From positions 434,001 to 498,000 of the forward strand of contig LGYU01000009.1 of assembly GCA_001302245.1 (NCBI GenBank): a DNA stretch of 64,000 nucleotides, given 5' to 3'. This document shows positions 9,953 through 18,952 of this stretch, in pieces. The translations under genes were made by a program, and so were the position numbers. Source of the DNA: Chitinophagaceae bacterium PMP191F. GTDB taxonomy: Bacteria > Bacteroidota > Bacteroidia > Chitinophagales > Chitinophagaceae. Under the pieces are notes generated by a model. It did not search any database, was not told the DNA's origin, and was given only the letters and a program-made list of their open reading frames with translations. Numbering within the stretch: position 1 is the first letter of the stretch; each line of letters begins with the position of its first letter.

Positions 9953-10079
9953 AGTTGGCAAAGGCTTACTGCTAACAGCTAAAATCTATTTCCTAACACC
10001 TCCCTTTGTGTCTCCGTGTGGTTCAAAAAATCCGAAAGTCATTGCGGCTTTGCGAATATTTTGCTGCCTTTGCATGAAA
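9953..10079 (+). repeat. Degenerate intergenic repeats (two motifs in tandem)
   Basis: Bases 9953-10003 resemble 24969-25038: both run from TTGAAAAGTT through GCTTAC and GCTAA words to CTAACACCT. Bases 10004-10079 match the reverse complement of 2919-2984, with the core GGTTCAAAAAATCCGAAAG. Neither part is open for long in any frame. They lie in the gap between folK and the deoxynucleoside kinase gene. Confidence 0.6.
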
Positions 10080-10103
10080 CCATGTAACCGCCGGCTTTCA
10101 ATA

Positions 10104-10586
10104 TCAAATATCAAACCTCACAACTTCCAGTTTATCCGGGCATTCCTGTAACAACTGGCTAATGGTTTTGTGCAGAACAGGATGTACCAGGTCCGGGGCT
10201 ATTTCCATCAGGGGAACCAATACAAAACGTCGTTCGGCGAGCCGGGGATGGGGTACCGTTAGAAATGGATGGTCAATTACTTCTTCGTTAAAAAAAAGCA
10301 TGTCAATATCAATGATCCGGGGACCATATTTTTCCATCCTGGCACGTCCCAGGGCCAGTTCGGTTTCCAGCATTTTTTCCAGTAATCCGGTGGCAGACAG
10401 CGTGGTGTGCAGCAGCAACACTTGGTTCAGAAATGCGGGTTGATCAGTTTTGCCCCAGGCCGCCGTTTCGTACAAGCCGGATTTTTGTATTACAGTGCCA
10501 TATTGTTCCAGTAAAGAGGCCGCCTGTTGCAGGTACTGACGCCTGTTGCCGATATTACCGCCTGTCAACAAATACACTTTATTCAT
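10104..10586 (-). CDS. folK: 2-amino-4-hydroxy-6-hydroxymethyldihydropteridine pyrophosphokinase (HPPK)
   Basis: Folate pathway enzyme of about 160 residues that transfers pyrophosphate from ATP to 6-hydroxymethyl-7,8-dihydropterin. The motifs are GGNIGNR at the N-terminus, NQVLLL in the middle, ELALGR with GPRIIDIDMLFF, and HPRLAERRFVLVPL. I start at the second ATG (MNKVYLLTGG), which places the first strand as in the family; an ATG at 10595 would add three residues. It is divergent from sppA and shares a short control region with it. Confidence 0.92.
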   Translation of the reverse strand: MNKVYLLTGGNIGNRRQYLQQAASLLEQYGTVIQKSGLYETAAWGKTDQPAFLNQVLLLHTTLSATGLLEKMLETELALGRARMEKYGPRIIDIDMLFFNEEVIDHPFLTVPHPRLAERRFVLVPLMEIAPDLVHPVLHKTISQLLQECPDKLEVVRFDI

Positions 10587-10589
10587 ATA

Positions 10590-10620
10590 TTGCATGCTGT
10601 GAAAGGGTCAAATATCTTTG
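10590..10620 (+). promoter_or_regulatory. Bacteroidetes-type promoter of sppA
   Basis: A -33 TTG (10590-10592) and a -7 box TATCTTTG (10613-10620, consensus TAnnTTTG) are separated by 20 bases, inside the usual range. The start codon follows 24 bases later. The -33 element overlaps the folK 5' end on the other strand. Confidence 0.6.
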
Positions 10621-10644
10621 AATTTTATATAAAAAAAACAGGCA

Positions 10645-12405
10645 ATGAAGAGCTTTCTGAAAATATTTCTGGCATCGCTGCTGGCATTGGTTGTATTTTC
10701 CCTTGTAGCTTTCTTTATTTTTCTGGGTCTGATATCAGGACTTACCACCCCGGAAAAAGTGGTGACCGGCCAACGTGCTGTATTAGTGCTGGATCTGTCG
10801 AAAGCATATCCTGAAGTTGCTGTACAAAATCCACTGAAGGGATTGGGCGGCAAAGAACGTTATGATGTTCCTGCCCTGTATGATGTAGTACGTTTGCTGA
10901 AATATGCCAAAGCTGACAGTTCGGTAAAGGGGCTGTATATTAAATGTGGTGGCAATGCCAATAGCTTTGGCAGCAGTGAAGAGATCCGGAATGCCATCCT
11001 TGATTTTAAAAGCAGTAAAAAGTTTGTATACGCATTTGGTGATGTAATTACACAGAGTGGTTATGCCGTTGCCAATGCTGCTGATAAAATTTATTGTAAT
11101 CCGCAAGGTGGGGTAGACTGGAGAGGTTATGCCATGCAACTGGCTTTTCTGAAAGGCTTATTACAGAAACTGGAAATAGAACCCCAGATATTTTATGCCG
11201 GTAAGTTTAAAAGTGCTACAGAACCACTGCGTGAAACACAGATGACCGAAGCCAACAAACTTCAATCTATAGTACTGCTGAATGATCTGTATGGTCACTT
11301 TTTAACGCAGACAGCTACCGCCCGCAAGATAGATACGGCCACATTGCACAAATATGCCATTGAAAGCAGTATTCAATTTGCTTCCGATGCGCTGAAATAT
11401 GGCCTGGTTGATGGGTTGAAATATGATGATGAAGTGAAAGAAGAGATCAGGGCTTTGGTGAAAGCAGAGCAATTGGATAAGATCAATTTTATAGATATTG
11501 ATAAATATGCACAAGTTGTAGATATTAAACCTATTACTGTTGGTGGCGACAGGATTGCAGTGTTGTATGCTACCGGTGATATTATAGATGGAAAAGGTGA
11601 GCGTGATAAGATCGGCAGTGAAACATATCGCAATTACATCCGTAAAGTACGTTTGGATAAAAATATCAAAGCTATTGTACTGCATATTAACTCCGGTGGC
11701 GGCAGCGCATTGGCCAGTGAAAATATCTGGCGTGAACTGACCCTGGCACGTAAAGACAAACCGGTGGTGATCAGTTTTGGAGATGTGGCGGCTTCCGGTG
11801 CTTATTACCTGAGTTGTAATGCAGACAGTATTTTTGCACAACCTAATACTATCACCGGTTCAATAGGAGTATTCAGCATTCTGCCCAATATGCAGAAGTT
11901 CTTTAACAATAAACTGGGTGTTACCTTTGATGGTGTAAAAACTGCTACTGATGCTGATGAACTGTCTATTGCCAAACCATTGACAGAAAGCCAGAAAAGG
12001 TTCATGCAGAATTCTGTTGACAGCATTTATCATACATTCAAAAGCCGTGTGGCCGATGGTCGCAAAAAGAGCATTGAATACATTGATAGTATTGGGCAGG
12101 GACGAGTGTGGAGCGGAAGCCGCGGTGTTGAACTGGGCCTGGTAGATCGTATTGGCGGATTAAGTGACGCCATTGCCTGTGCTGCGCGTATGGCTAAAAT
12201 AACCGATTACCGTCTGCGTGAATATCCTGCCGCTCAGTCTTTGTTCGATATGTTGCTGGGTAACTATGAGCAGGAAGCCGCAGCCAAAGCCATTGAAAAA
12301 GAATTCGGAACAGAAGGCATCAGGATGTACAGATCGCTGAAAAGTGTAAAACAAATGGTAGGTTCCGTACAGACAAGATTACCATTTGAATATACGATAG
12401 AGTAA
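10645..12405 (+). CDS. sppA: Signal peptide peptidase SppA, 67K type
   Basis: Inner-membrane serine protease of 586 residues with one N-terminal transmembrane helix (residues 5-32) and two tandem ClpP-like domains. The long form matches the E. coli-type enzyme that degrades cleaved signal peptides. The catalytic lysine is K189 in KFKSATEP in the first domain. The nucleophile is S384 in DVAASGAYY in the second domain. Both residues of the Ser-Lys dyad are present, so it should be active. It may be read with the ABC permease gene 73 bases downstream. Confidence 0.92.
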   Translation: MKSFLKIFLASLLALVVFSLVAFFIFLGLISGLTTPEKVVTGQRAVLVLDLSKAYPEVAVQNPLKGLGGKERYDVPALYDVVRLLKYAKADSSVKGLYIKCGGNANSFGSSEEIRNAILDFKSSKKFVYAFGDVITQSGYAVANAADKIYCNPQGGVDWRGYAMQLAFLKGLLQKLEIEPQIFYAGKFKSATEPLRETQMTEANKLQSIVLLNDLYGHFLTQTATARKIDTATLHKYAIESSIQFASDALKYGLVDGLKYDDEVKEEIRALVKAEQLDKINFIDIDKYAQVVDIKPITVGGDRIAVLYATGDIIDGKGERDKIGSETYRNYIRKVRLDKNIKAIVLHINSGGGSALASENIWRELTLARKDKPVVISFGDVAASGAYYLSCNADSIFAQPNTITGSIGVFSILPNMQKFFNNKLGVTFDGVKTATDADELSIAKPLTESQKRFMQNSVDSIYHTFKSRVADGRKKSIEYIDSIGQGRVWSGSRGVELGLVDRIGGLSDAIACAARMAKITDYRLREYPAAQSLFDMLLGNYEQEAAAKAIEKEFGTEGIRMYRSLKSVKQMVGSVQTRLPFEYTIE

Positions 12406-12478
12406 GTGCAATTTTACGAACAGATTCTGATCACATCGTTTGACTGACAACAAGCAATTTTAACAACAACATATACGC

Positions 12479-13582
12479 ATGTCTTCATCTTACAGCCAGA
12501 TAAAAGCAATGCTGGCCATCACCCGGGCAAGTTTAAAGGTTATTTTCAGAAGCCCGCAGGCTGTTTTTTTCAGTTTGTTTTTCCCGGTGGTTCTGATTGC
12601 CATATTCGGAGCATTGGGTGGCAACAGGGGCGTTTCGGTAGATGTGGCATTTGATAAGAACAGTGATACCACCAATGCGTTGTACCAGGTGATCAATGCT
12701 TCTAAAGTGTTGAATGTTGAAAAGGCAGATGCTGCAGAATTGCAGGACAGGCTTAAAAAAGGGCGTATCACCGCACTGATAGATATCCGCAAACAGGATA
12801 CAGCCGGTAACCGTTCTCCTTATGATCTTCACCTGAAAGCCACAGAGGCTTCTATGAAAGATATGCAGGTATTGCAATCGGTGTTGAAAGAAATGGTAAG
12901 CGCTATTAATGAGAAAGCCAGTCACAACCAGTTCCATTATGCGGCTATTTCAACAGAGGTAGTACCTGGGCGTCCTTATAAAATGATTGATTTTTATCTG
13001 CCGGGCATGCTGGGTTTTTCACTAATCGGTGCGGCTGTATTTGGTGTGGCATTTGTGTTTTTTACTTTCCGCGAAACACTGGTGTTGAAACGCCTGTTCT
13101 CTACGCCTGTTAAAAAAACATACATTATTCTGGGAGAAAGTATTGCCCGTATCATTTTCCAGTTAACCACTGCGGTAGTACTGATTCTGTTCGGCAAGTA
13201 CTTTTACAATTTTACACTGGCCAATGGCTGGATTACTTTCTTTGAAATGATGGTATTGTGTTTACTGGGACTTATCGTGTTCATGGGATTTGGTTTTGCC
13301 ATCAGTGGTTTTGCCAAAAATCAGAACGTGATACCTGTATATGCCAATCTGTTCATGTTCCCGCAGTACTTCTTATCCGGCACCTTTTTCCCAAAAGGTG
13401 CACTGCCTGCTTCATTGCAGAGTTTTATTAAATTTCTGCCGCTGACTGCTTTGAATGACGCCATGCGCAAAATTTCATTTGAAGGATTGCATTTGTGGAA
13501 TGTAGGAGCGGAGATCGCTATCCTGCTGGGATGGGCAGTTATTGCCTATACACTGGCAGTGAAGGTGTTTAAATGGGAGTGA
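12479..13582 (+). CDS. ABC-2 type transporter permease, ATPase not adjacent
   Basis: Membrane protein of 367 residues with the ABC2 permease layout: one N-terminal helix (about 27-45), a periplasmic domain of about 130 residues, then five helices from about residue 170. The PQYFLSGTFFPKGALP segment is typical of the family. Such permeases work with a nucleotide-binding subunit. None is encoded next to it, so its partner must lie elsewhere or be shared. The substrate (drug, lipid or polysaccharide) is unknown. Confidence 0.85.
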   Translation: MSSSYSQIKAMLAITRASLKVIFRSPQAVFFSLFFPVVLIAIFGALGGNRGVSVDVAFDKNSDTTNALYQVINASKVLNVEKADAAELQDRLKKGRITALIDIRKQDTAGNRSPYDLHLKATEASMKDMQVLQSVLKEMVSAINEKASHNQFHYAAISTEVVPGRPYKMIDFYLPGMLGFSLIGAAVFGVAFVFFTFRETLVLKRLFSTPVKKTYIILGESIARIIFQLTTAVVLILFGKYFYNFTLANGWITFFEMMVLCLLGLIVFMGFGFAISGFAKNQNVIPVYANLFMFPQYFLSGTFFPKGALPASLQSFIKFLPLTALNDAMRKISFEGLHLWNVGAEIAILLGWAVIAYTLAVKVFKWE

Positions 13583-13591
13583 CCTCAGACA

Positions 13592-13605
13592 GGTTTTGCA
13601 AAACC
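13592..13605. repeat. 14-bp perfect palindrome
   Basis: GGTTTTGCAAAACC lies 10 bases after the permease stop, flanked by ACA and CTGT. No T-run follows. It may form part of a weak transcription end or a protein-binding site ahead of the SRPBCC gene. Confidence 0.35.
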
Positions 13606-13701
13606 CTGTAAAAGCTTAAATAAATCAACAACGAACATTTTAAAGTCAGCAACCGGTAGCCGGTTCTGAATACCTGAAATAAGAAAATCCGGAATTATTC
13701 T

Positions 13702-14193
13702 ATGCGTCTAGTAAAGTTGGGAGTGATCAGCCTGGTGGCTTTTGCATTGTTAGTGTTTGGTCTTTCGGTACTGATTCCTTCGCATGTAAGGATATCACGT
13801 GCCATTAACGTTGCTGCCTCTAAAGCACAGGTGCAGCAGCAGATTGTACACATGGGGCAATGGCAAAAATGGAATGTAATGGTGAACAATGAAGTGCTGA
13901 CCAATAAGCATTTTGGCGACAGTGCTTTTACGGCAGACCAGTTGCAGGTGAACCTGACAGGCGTATGGCCCGATTCCGTACACCTTCGCTGGAACCAAGG
14001 TAAGAACATCATCGCCGGCGGATTCAACCTGTACGAGTCGGGTGATACTACAGCCGTACAATGGTATTTTGATTTTTACCTGGAGTGGTATCCCTGGAAA
14101 AAGCTGGGTAGCCTGGTTTTTGATAAGCAATTGGGACCGTCTATGGAACAATCGCTCTCTAACCTGCAAAATATAATGGGGAAGAAACCGTAA
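13702..14193 (+). CDS. Membrane-anchored SRPBCC-like protein
   Basis: A 163-residue protein with an N-terminal hydrophobic helix (residues 5-27) followed by a domain that resembles the START/SRPBCC ligand-binding fold: SRAINVAASKAQVQQQIVHMGQWQKWN at its start and a long C-terminal helix with MEQSLSNLQNIM. Similar proteins are common in Bacteroidetes with no set function. It precedes a DUF2911 gene by 38 bases, and the two are probably co-transcribed up to the terminator at 14758. Confidence 0.65.
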   Translation: MRLVKLGVISLVAFALLVFGLSVLIPSHVRISRAINVAASKAQVQQQIVHMGQWQKWNVMVNNEVLTNKHFGDSAFTADQLQVNLTGVWPDSVHLRWNQGKNIIAGGFNLYESGDTTAVQWYFDFYLEWYPWKKLGSLVFDKQLGPSMEQSLSNLQNIMGKKP

Positions 14194-14231
14194 AGTTCTT
14201 ACCTTTTCGCAATCATTAAACAGTAATCATT

Positions 14232-14735
14232 ATGGAAAAATTTCTCTTCTTATCAGTAATAGCAGTGCTGGCTTTTGCTACTGATAGTGTGGCGCAAAAA
14301 CAACGGAAAAGCCCCCATGATACAGTATCAGTAAAAAATATTCATGTAACCTACGGACGTCCGTATAAAAAAGGCCGTGAAATATTCGGTGCACTGGAAA
14401 AATTCGGTACGGTATGGCGCGTAGGTGCCGATGAAGCTACCGAGATCACTTTTGATAAAGATGCTACTTTCGGAGGCAAACCCGTTAAAGCCGGTACTTA
14501 TACTTTGTTTGCCAAGCTGGGCGAAAAAGAGTGGACCATTATTCTGAACAGCGAACTGAAGCAATGGGGATCTTTCGGGTATGAAAAGATCAAGGACAAA
14601 GACGTACTGCAGGTAGCTGTGCCGGTAAAAAAACTGGACAAAGTGGTAGAAGAACTAACCATTAGTTTTACCAAAAAGAATGCGCTGGTAATTGAGTGGG
14701 ATCAGACACAGGTAGAAGTTCCTATCAAGATCTGA
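14232..14735 (+). CDS. DUF2911 domain protein, exported
   Basis: A 167-residue protein with a signal peptide ending near AFATDSVAQ. The mature part shows DUF2911 features: VTYGRPYKKGREIFG, WRVGADEATEITFDKDATFGGKPVKAGTYTLFA, and WGSFGYE. The function of the family is not known. It is expected in the periplasm or on the cell surface. It lies directly after the SRPBCC-like gene and ends at a strong terminator. Confidence 0.82.
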   Translation: MEKFLFLSVIAVLAFATDSVAQKQRKSPHDTVSVKNIHVTYGRPYKKGREIFGALEKFGTVWRVGADEATEITFDKDATFGGKPVKAGTYTLFAKLGEKEWTIILNSELKQWGSFGYEKIKDKDVLQVAVPVKKLDKVVEELTISFTKKNALVIEWDQTQVEVPIKI

Positions 14736-14757
14736 TGATCTGCATACAAAAAGTATT

Positions 14758-14789
14758 GAAAGGCGGTCTGAAAGGACCGCTTTTTTATT
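14758..14789. terminator. Bidirectional rho-independent terminator
   Basis: The stem GCGGTC / GACCGC with loop TGAAAG is flanked by an A-run on the left and TTTTTTATT on the right. It serves the plus-strand DUF2911 gene. It overlaps the last codons of the convergent lipoprotein gene, so it may act for both strands. Confidence 0.75.
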
Positions 14790-15378
14790 GTCTGATCATA
14801 GAGTCGAGTTGGAGAATAGCGCTGTCAAGCCGGTCGTTGATGGCCTGTCCACGACTGCTATCCGGCAGGTATTGTTGCTGGTACTGGCGCATAAAAGCGG
14901 CAGTACGGGTAAGTTTGAGTATGGTGTGCAGGTCTTTGATGAGTGCCTGTTTGCGGGCAATGTCTTCATTGATCTTTTTCCAGCCGGCTGTCTGCTCTTT
15001 GTATGCTGCAAGACTGCTGTCCATCACTTTGCGGATAGATGTTCTGAGTGCAGGATCCTGTATGGCCTGTAGTTTATTGATCACCGCGTTGTAGTACAGC
15101 CCATTTTCATTTTCAAAGCTTTCAAATGCTTTCAATGAATCAGTAGTGCCTTTACGCAGATTTTTTAAAAGGGCTTCCAGCGCTTTCAGATCAACTGCGG
15201 TATCAGCCATTTCTGCATATAGTCTTTCTACCAGGTCATACTGCTCCCTTTTTAGCAGGCTTACATCCACACTTCTGCCCTGTAATATTGCGGGTTGTCT
15301 TTTTTTAGGTTGAAATTCACAGGCTGCAAATCCAACCAATAGTAATATAAAAATGATGTACGGCGATCTCATAGTCAA
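14785..15378 (-). CDS. Predicted lipoprotein, helical, unknown function
   Basis: A 197-residue protein with a lipoprotein signal (hydrophobic run then GFAAC). The mature part is almost wholly alpha-helical with many charged residues and heptad-like spacing, which suggests a coiled coil. I do not recognise the family. A second ATG two codons in (15372) is also possible. It converges with DUF2911, and its 5' side faces the end of bioA on the same strand. Confidence 0.6.
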   Translation of the reverse strand: MTMRSPYIIFILLLVGFAACEFQPKKRQPAILQGRSVDVSLLKREQYDLVERLYAEMADTAVDLKALEALLKNLRKGTTDSLKAFESFENENGLYYNAVINKLQAIQDPALRTSIRKVMDSSLAAYKEQTAGWKKINEDIARKQALIKDLHTILKLTRTAAFMRQYQQQYLPDSSRGQAINDRLDSAILQLDSMIRQ

Positions 15379-15428
15379 ACTTACAAAATTGATAACGGAT
15401 CCGGCGATATGTTGTTCTTAACAGAATA

Positions 15429-16706
15429 TTACAGTTTTGCTGTTTCCTGTATAATTTCTTCTACAACTGTATATACCTGTTGCAACTGTTCTGTGGTAAT
15501 ACAATAAGGTGGCATCAGGTATACCGTGTTGCCCAGCGGACGCAGGTAAATGCCCTTCTGTAAGGCTTTTGCCGTAATGCTGCCGCTGATATTGTTCAGG
15601 TATTCATCCTTTCCCTGTGCTATTTCAAATGCAAGGATGGTGCCCAGTTGCCGGATATTTTTAATAGCGGGCAGATAATTGTACAGTGATTTTGTAAACA
15701 GCCTGTGTTGTTGCGTTATATTTTCAATATGTTGCAAACAATCCTGTTGTAACAGCAGGTCAAGACTGGCATTGGCTACAGTACATGCCAATGGGTTGGC
15801 AGTAAATGAGTGGCCATGGAAAAAAGTCTTGAGTTTATCATCTGTAACAAACGCATCATAAATGTGCTGCGCGCAGGCTGTTACACCCAATGGCATAGTG
15901 CCGCCAGTGAGGCCTTTGCTGAGACAGATGATGTCTGGTTTTTCTGTACAGTAGGCCGAAGCAAATAACTGTCCTGTTCTTCCGAAACCCGTCATTACTT
16001 CATCGGCAATGCATATAATATTATGTGCATGACATTGTTGTAACAAGGCATTTAAGCCATCCGCAAAATACATCTGCATACAGCCCGCACCTTGTACCAG
16101 CGGTTCGTAAATAAAGCAGGCGATCTCATTCCAGGGAATATTGGCCAATGAATCGGGCAGGGTAGCAGACATTGGCGGGTCTACTGCAATAACCTCAAAC
16201 AACTTATCATGGAAAGCCAGTGTGAACACGCTGCGGTCACTGACACTCATGGCGCCAAAGGTATCACCATGATAAGAGTTTTTGAATGCGAGGATCTTGT
16301 TGCGTTTTTGTTCGCCTTTATTCCACCAGTACTGGATAGACATTTTGAGGGCCACCTCAGTGGAAGTAGATCCGTTGTCTGAATAAAAAACGCGTGCAAA
16401 AGGACCCGGGAGAATGGATAAGAGTCTTTCTGCCAGCAAAACAGCGGGTTCGTGGGTAAAACCGGCAAAAATAACCTGTTCCAGCGTCAGGGCTTGTTCA
16501 TATAGCTTTTGGGCAATATACGGATGGGAGTGGCCATGCAGGTTCACCCACCAGCTACTGATCACGTCCATATATTGTTTTCCGTCGCTGTCAGCCAGGT
16601 AAATACCTTTCCCTTTTACCACGGGTATGGGATCGGCCATGTATTTTTGTGGCGTAAAAGGATGCCAGATGACCTGTTTGTCTCTGGTTGTCAATGATTT
16701 TGCCAT
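15429..16706 (-). CDS. bioA: Adenosylmethionine-8-amino-7-oxononanoate aminotransferase
   Basis: PLP aminotransferase of biotin synthesis, 425 residues, converting KAPA to DAPA with S-adenosylmethionine as amino donor. The family N-terminus WHPFTPQKY, the SSWWVNLHGHSHP segment, NSYHGDTFGAMS, DEVMTGFGRTG and the PLP lysine K264 in LSKGLTGGTMPLG are all present. I start at 16706, because an upstream ATG at 16787 would add 27 residues before the conserved N-terminus. No other bio gene is in the window, so this step is encoded apart from the rest of the pathway. The gene is divergent from the ECF sigma gene. Confidence 0.9.
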   Translation of the reverse strand: MAKSLTTRDKQVIWHPFTPQKYMADPIPVVKGKGIYLADSDGKQYMDVISSWWVNLHGHSHPYIAQKLYEQALTLEQVIFAGFTHEPAVLLAERLLSILPGPFARVFYSDNGSTSTEVALKMSIQYWWNKGEQKRNKILAFKNSYHGDTFGAMSVSDRSVFTLAFHDKLFEVIAVDPPMSATLPDSLANIPWNEIACFIYEPLVQGAGCMQMYFADGLNALLQQCHAHNIICIADEVMTGFGRTGQLFASAYCTEKPDIICLSKGLTGGTMPLGVTACAQHIYDAFVTDDKLKTFFHGHSFTANPLACTVANASLDLLLQQDCLQHIENITQQHRLFTKSLYNYLPAIKNIRQLGTILAFEIAQGKDEYLNNISGSITAKALQKGIYLRPLGNTVYLMPPYCITTEQLQQVYTVVEEIIQETAKL

Positions 16707-16800
16707 AGTAAGCGTAAAGGTAAGTGTTCGGCAGCGCCCGGTAAAAACAGTGATTGCGTGCAACGGAACAGTATTGTGCAGTGTCAAGCAAAGGAGAATA

Positions 16801-17364
16801 ATGAATTACAACGGACTGGTAAAAGATTGTTTACGGGGGAGACCCGAAGCCCAGCGTCAACTCTACGAACATTTCGCAGAGAGCATGCTGGCGGTATGCT
16901 ATCGTTATACCAAGTCCACTACTGATGCTGAAGATGTATTGCAGGATGGCTTTGTGAAAGTATTTATGAACCTACACCAGTTCAAATCGGAAGGTGAGCT
17001 GGGCGGATGGATACGCAGGATCATGGTGAACACCGCACTGAATTACCTGAAAAGGAATAACCGCTACCAGGCAGACCTGTCATTCCTGGATAATAACAAC
17101 CTCCACCCGGTGTCATCTGATAACCCTGAAGTGGCATTACATGCAAAAGACCTTGCAGAACTGATCAGGCAATTACCTACTGGTTATCAGACTATTTTCA
17201 ACCTGCATGCAGTGGAAGGATTTTCTCATGTGGAAATCGGAAAAATGCTTGGCATCAATGAAGGTACGTCGCGCTCGCAATATGCACGCGCAAGGGCGTT
17301 ATTGATTAGTTGGCTAAAAAAGCAAACAGTGGAAACAAAAAAGGAAACTTATGTCCGACCATGA
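16801..17364 (+). CDS. ECF RNA polymerase sigma factor
   Basis: Extracytoplasmic-function sigma factor of 187 residues. Region 2 is DAEDVLQDGFVKVFMNLHQFK with WIRRIMVNTALNYLKR. Region 4 is LPTGYQTIFNLHAVEGFSHVEIGKMLGINEGTSRSQYARAR with its helix-turn-helix. I chose ATG 16801, preceded by AAAGGAG at good spacing, which is rare in this window; the open frame extends further up without family sequence. The gene overlaps the next one by 14 bases, so the two are a coupled pair and the downstream protein is the likely anti-sigma or output partner. Confidence 0.88.
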   Translation: MNYNGLVKDCLRGRPEAQRQLYEHFAESMLAVCYRYTKSTTDAEDVLQDGFVKVFMNLHQFKSEGELGGWIRRIMVNTALNYLKRNNRYQADLSFLDNNNLHPVSSDNPEVALHAKDLAELIRQLPTGYQTIFNLHAVEGFSHVEIGKMLGINEGTSRSQYARARALLISWLKKQTVETKKETYVRP

Positions 17365-18952
17365 TTTTGAAAAACAAGTGAAACAGAAGATGGACGAATG
17401 GAAACTTCGTCCATCTGATGGTGTCTGGACGGAAGTCGCAAGACGTGTTCGGCAGCGCAGGCGCCGTCGTGTAGGAGCATTATGGCTGTCTGGCCTGGCG
17501 CTGTTTATGGCTGTTACGGGCGGCTATTATACATGGGTACAAAATAATACATCCACCCCTCCTGTAGCTGTACATAACGATGTTGTGCCTGCTGGTGCAG
17601 GTACTGCAAAGGAGCAACATGCCGTAACTCCCGGCAACACATCAGCGCCAAATACTGCAACTGCCAGCCATGCTGAAACCGTTTCATCATCAAACACTAC
17701 TATCCATAACAATAACTCTACTTCTGATAATACTGCTGCTACTGTAAAGAATAAGAACACTTCTTTGCCCAAAGCAGATGCTTCAGTAACTACTGAAGGC
17801 GAAAAGAATACGACCGCTGCTGCTTCATCAGTATCGGTGCATATAGAAAATGTTACAGCCGATAAACATGTAACAAAGAACAGGAATATTATAAGGAACT
17901 CAGCAGGTAACTCCGGTACGCTGACCAGAAATGTTACTGTTATTAAAAGAAAAAGCAACAGCCACATTTCATCGCAACCAGTTGTACTGCCAGCTATAAC
18001 AGAACTAGAAGCACAGCAAACAACAGACCAAACCATTACCAGCACTACGGGTATACACGAAGCGCAGAATATATCTGAACCTGTACGTTATGCTGTTCCG
18101 CGCACTGACTGGCAGATATTTGCTCCGGGTACAATTGCCCCGGATTCTATTGATGCAGGCAACTATGCCGAAGCAACTCCTTTAAGAAGGGATGCCAGTT
18201 CATCGTTCTCTCGCTGGAAATGGGGTGTTAAAGTAGATGCCGGGTATTCAGGTGTGGTAGAAATAAAACCGCTGAGCAGCAGTGATAAGAATTCGCAGGA
18301 TATGCTACAGGCTTCTCCTTCAGTGAATAACGGTTTTTCACTTTCTGTATCAAGGCTTACCTCTGAACCCTCTGCTGTAAGTAAAGGAATGTATTTTTCT
18401 GCAGGTTTCTTTGTTGAACATTGGTTTACTCCACGTATTGCCGTCTCATCCGGGTTGCAATATGATTATTTCAGTACACGTATTGCTGTAGGACAATATG
18501 TAGACCGATCTACACTGGTTACCAATGGTTCGTTTTTCAACCAAAGCATTGTGCGTGGCTATTATGTAAATTCATTTACACAGATCTATACAAACAAATA
18601 CAGCTTTATAGGTTTGCCCATATCACTGCAATGGAAAGTGAATAAAGGCAATCGTCTGCCACTGATATTGAATGCCGGCGCTGTAATAAACCGCCTGGTA
18701 AATACCAGTACGCTGCGTTTTGATGATAACTCCAAAGTGTATTATGGTGATGACCAGATTGTACGTAAAACACAGGTAGGACTGCATGCCGGGTTTGATG
18801 TGGGTGTATTGCAACGTTCACGTTTCCCGCTGCGGGTAGGACCAACTGTTCGTTACAATGTTTCAGGACTTTCCAATGGAACAATGGATGCCATCAACAA
18901 TCATCACCTGTGGTCGTATGGTCTTAGCGTGAAGATGTTGCTGAAGAAATAG
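17351..18952 (+). CDS. Single-TM protein with low-complexity linker and C-terminal outer-membrane-type beta-barrel
   Basis: A 533-residue protein of unusual layout. Residues 1-40 are polar and end in a run of arginines (RQRRRRR). A transmembrane helix follows at about 43-64. Residues 68-230 are a Ser/Thr/Asn/Ala-rich spacer. From about 235 to 533 the sequence looks like an outer-membrane beta-barrel, with alternating hydrophobic strands and a C-terminal SYGLSVKMLLKK. Its start overlaps the end of the ECF sigma gene, so the N-terminal part is a candidate sigma-binding region, although I see no clear zinc anti-sigma motif. Such proteins occur next to ECF sigma genes in Bacteroidetes; the function is unproven. 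Confidence 0.7.
   Translation: MSDHDFEKQVKQKMDEWKLRPSDGVWTEVARRVRQRRRRRVGALWLSGLALFMAVTGGYYTWVQNNTSTPPVAVHNDVVPAGAGTAKEQHAVTPGNTSAPNTATASHAETVSSSNTTIHNNNSTSDNTAATVKNKNTSLPKADASVTTEGEKNTTAAASSVSVHIENVTADKHVTKNRNIIRNSAGNSGTLTRNVTVIKRKSNSHISSQPVVLPAITELEAQQTTDQTITSTTGIHEAQNISEPVRYAVPRTDWQIFAPGTIAPDSIDAGNYAEATPLRRDASSSFSRWKWGVKVDAGYSGVVEIKPLSSSDKNSQDMLQASPSVNNGFSLSVSRLTSEPSAVSKGMYFSAGFFVEHWFTPRIAVSSGLQYDYFSTRIAVGQYVDRSTLVTNGSFFNQSIVRGYYVNSFTQIYTNKYSFIGLPISLQWKVNKGNRLPLILNAGAVINRLVNTSTLRFDDNSKVYYGDDQIVRKTQVGLHAGFDVGVLQRSRFPLRVGPTVRYNVSGLSNGTMDAINNHHLWSYGLSVKMLLKK

Noticed and set aside
16627-16800. Longer start for the ECF sigma factor
   Set aside because: The extension overlaps bioA on the other strand and has no sigma sequence; AAAGGAG before 16801 fixes the start.
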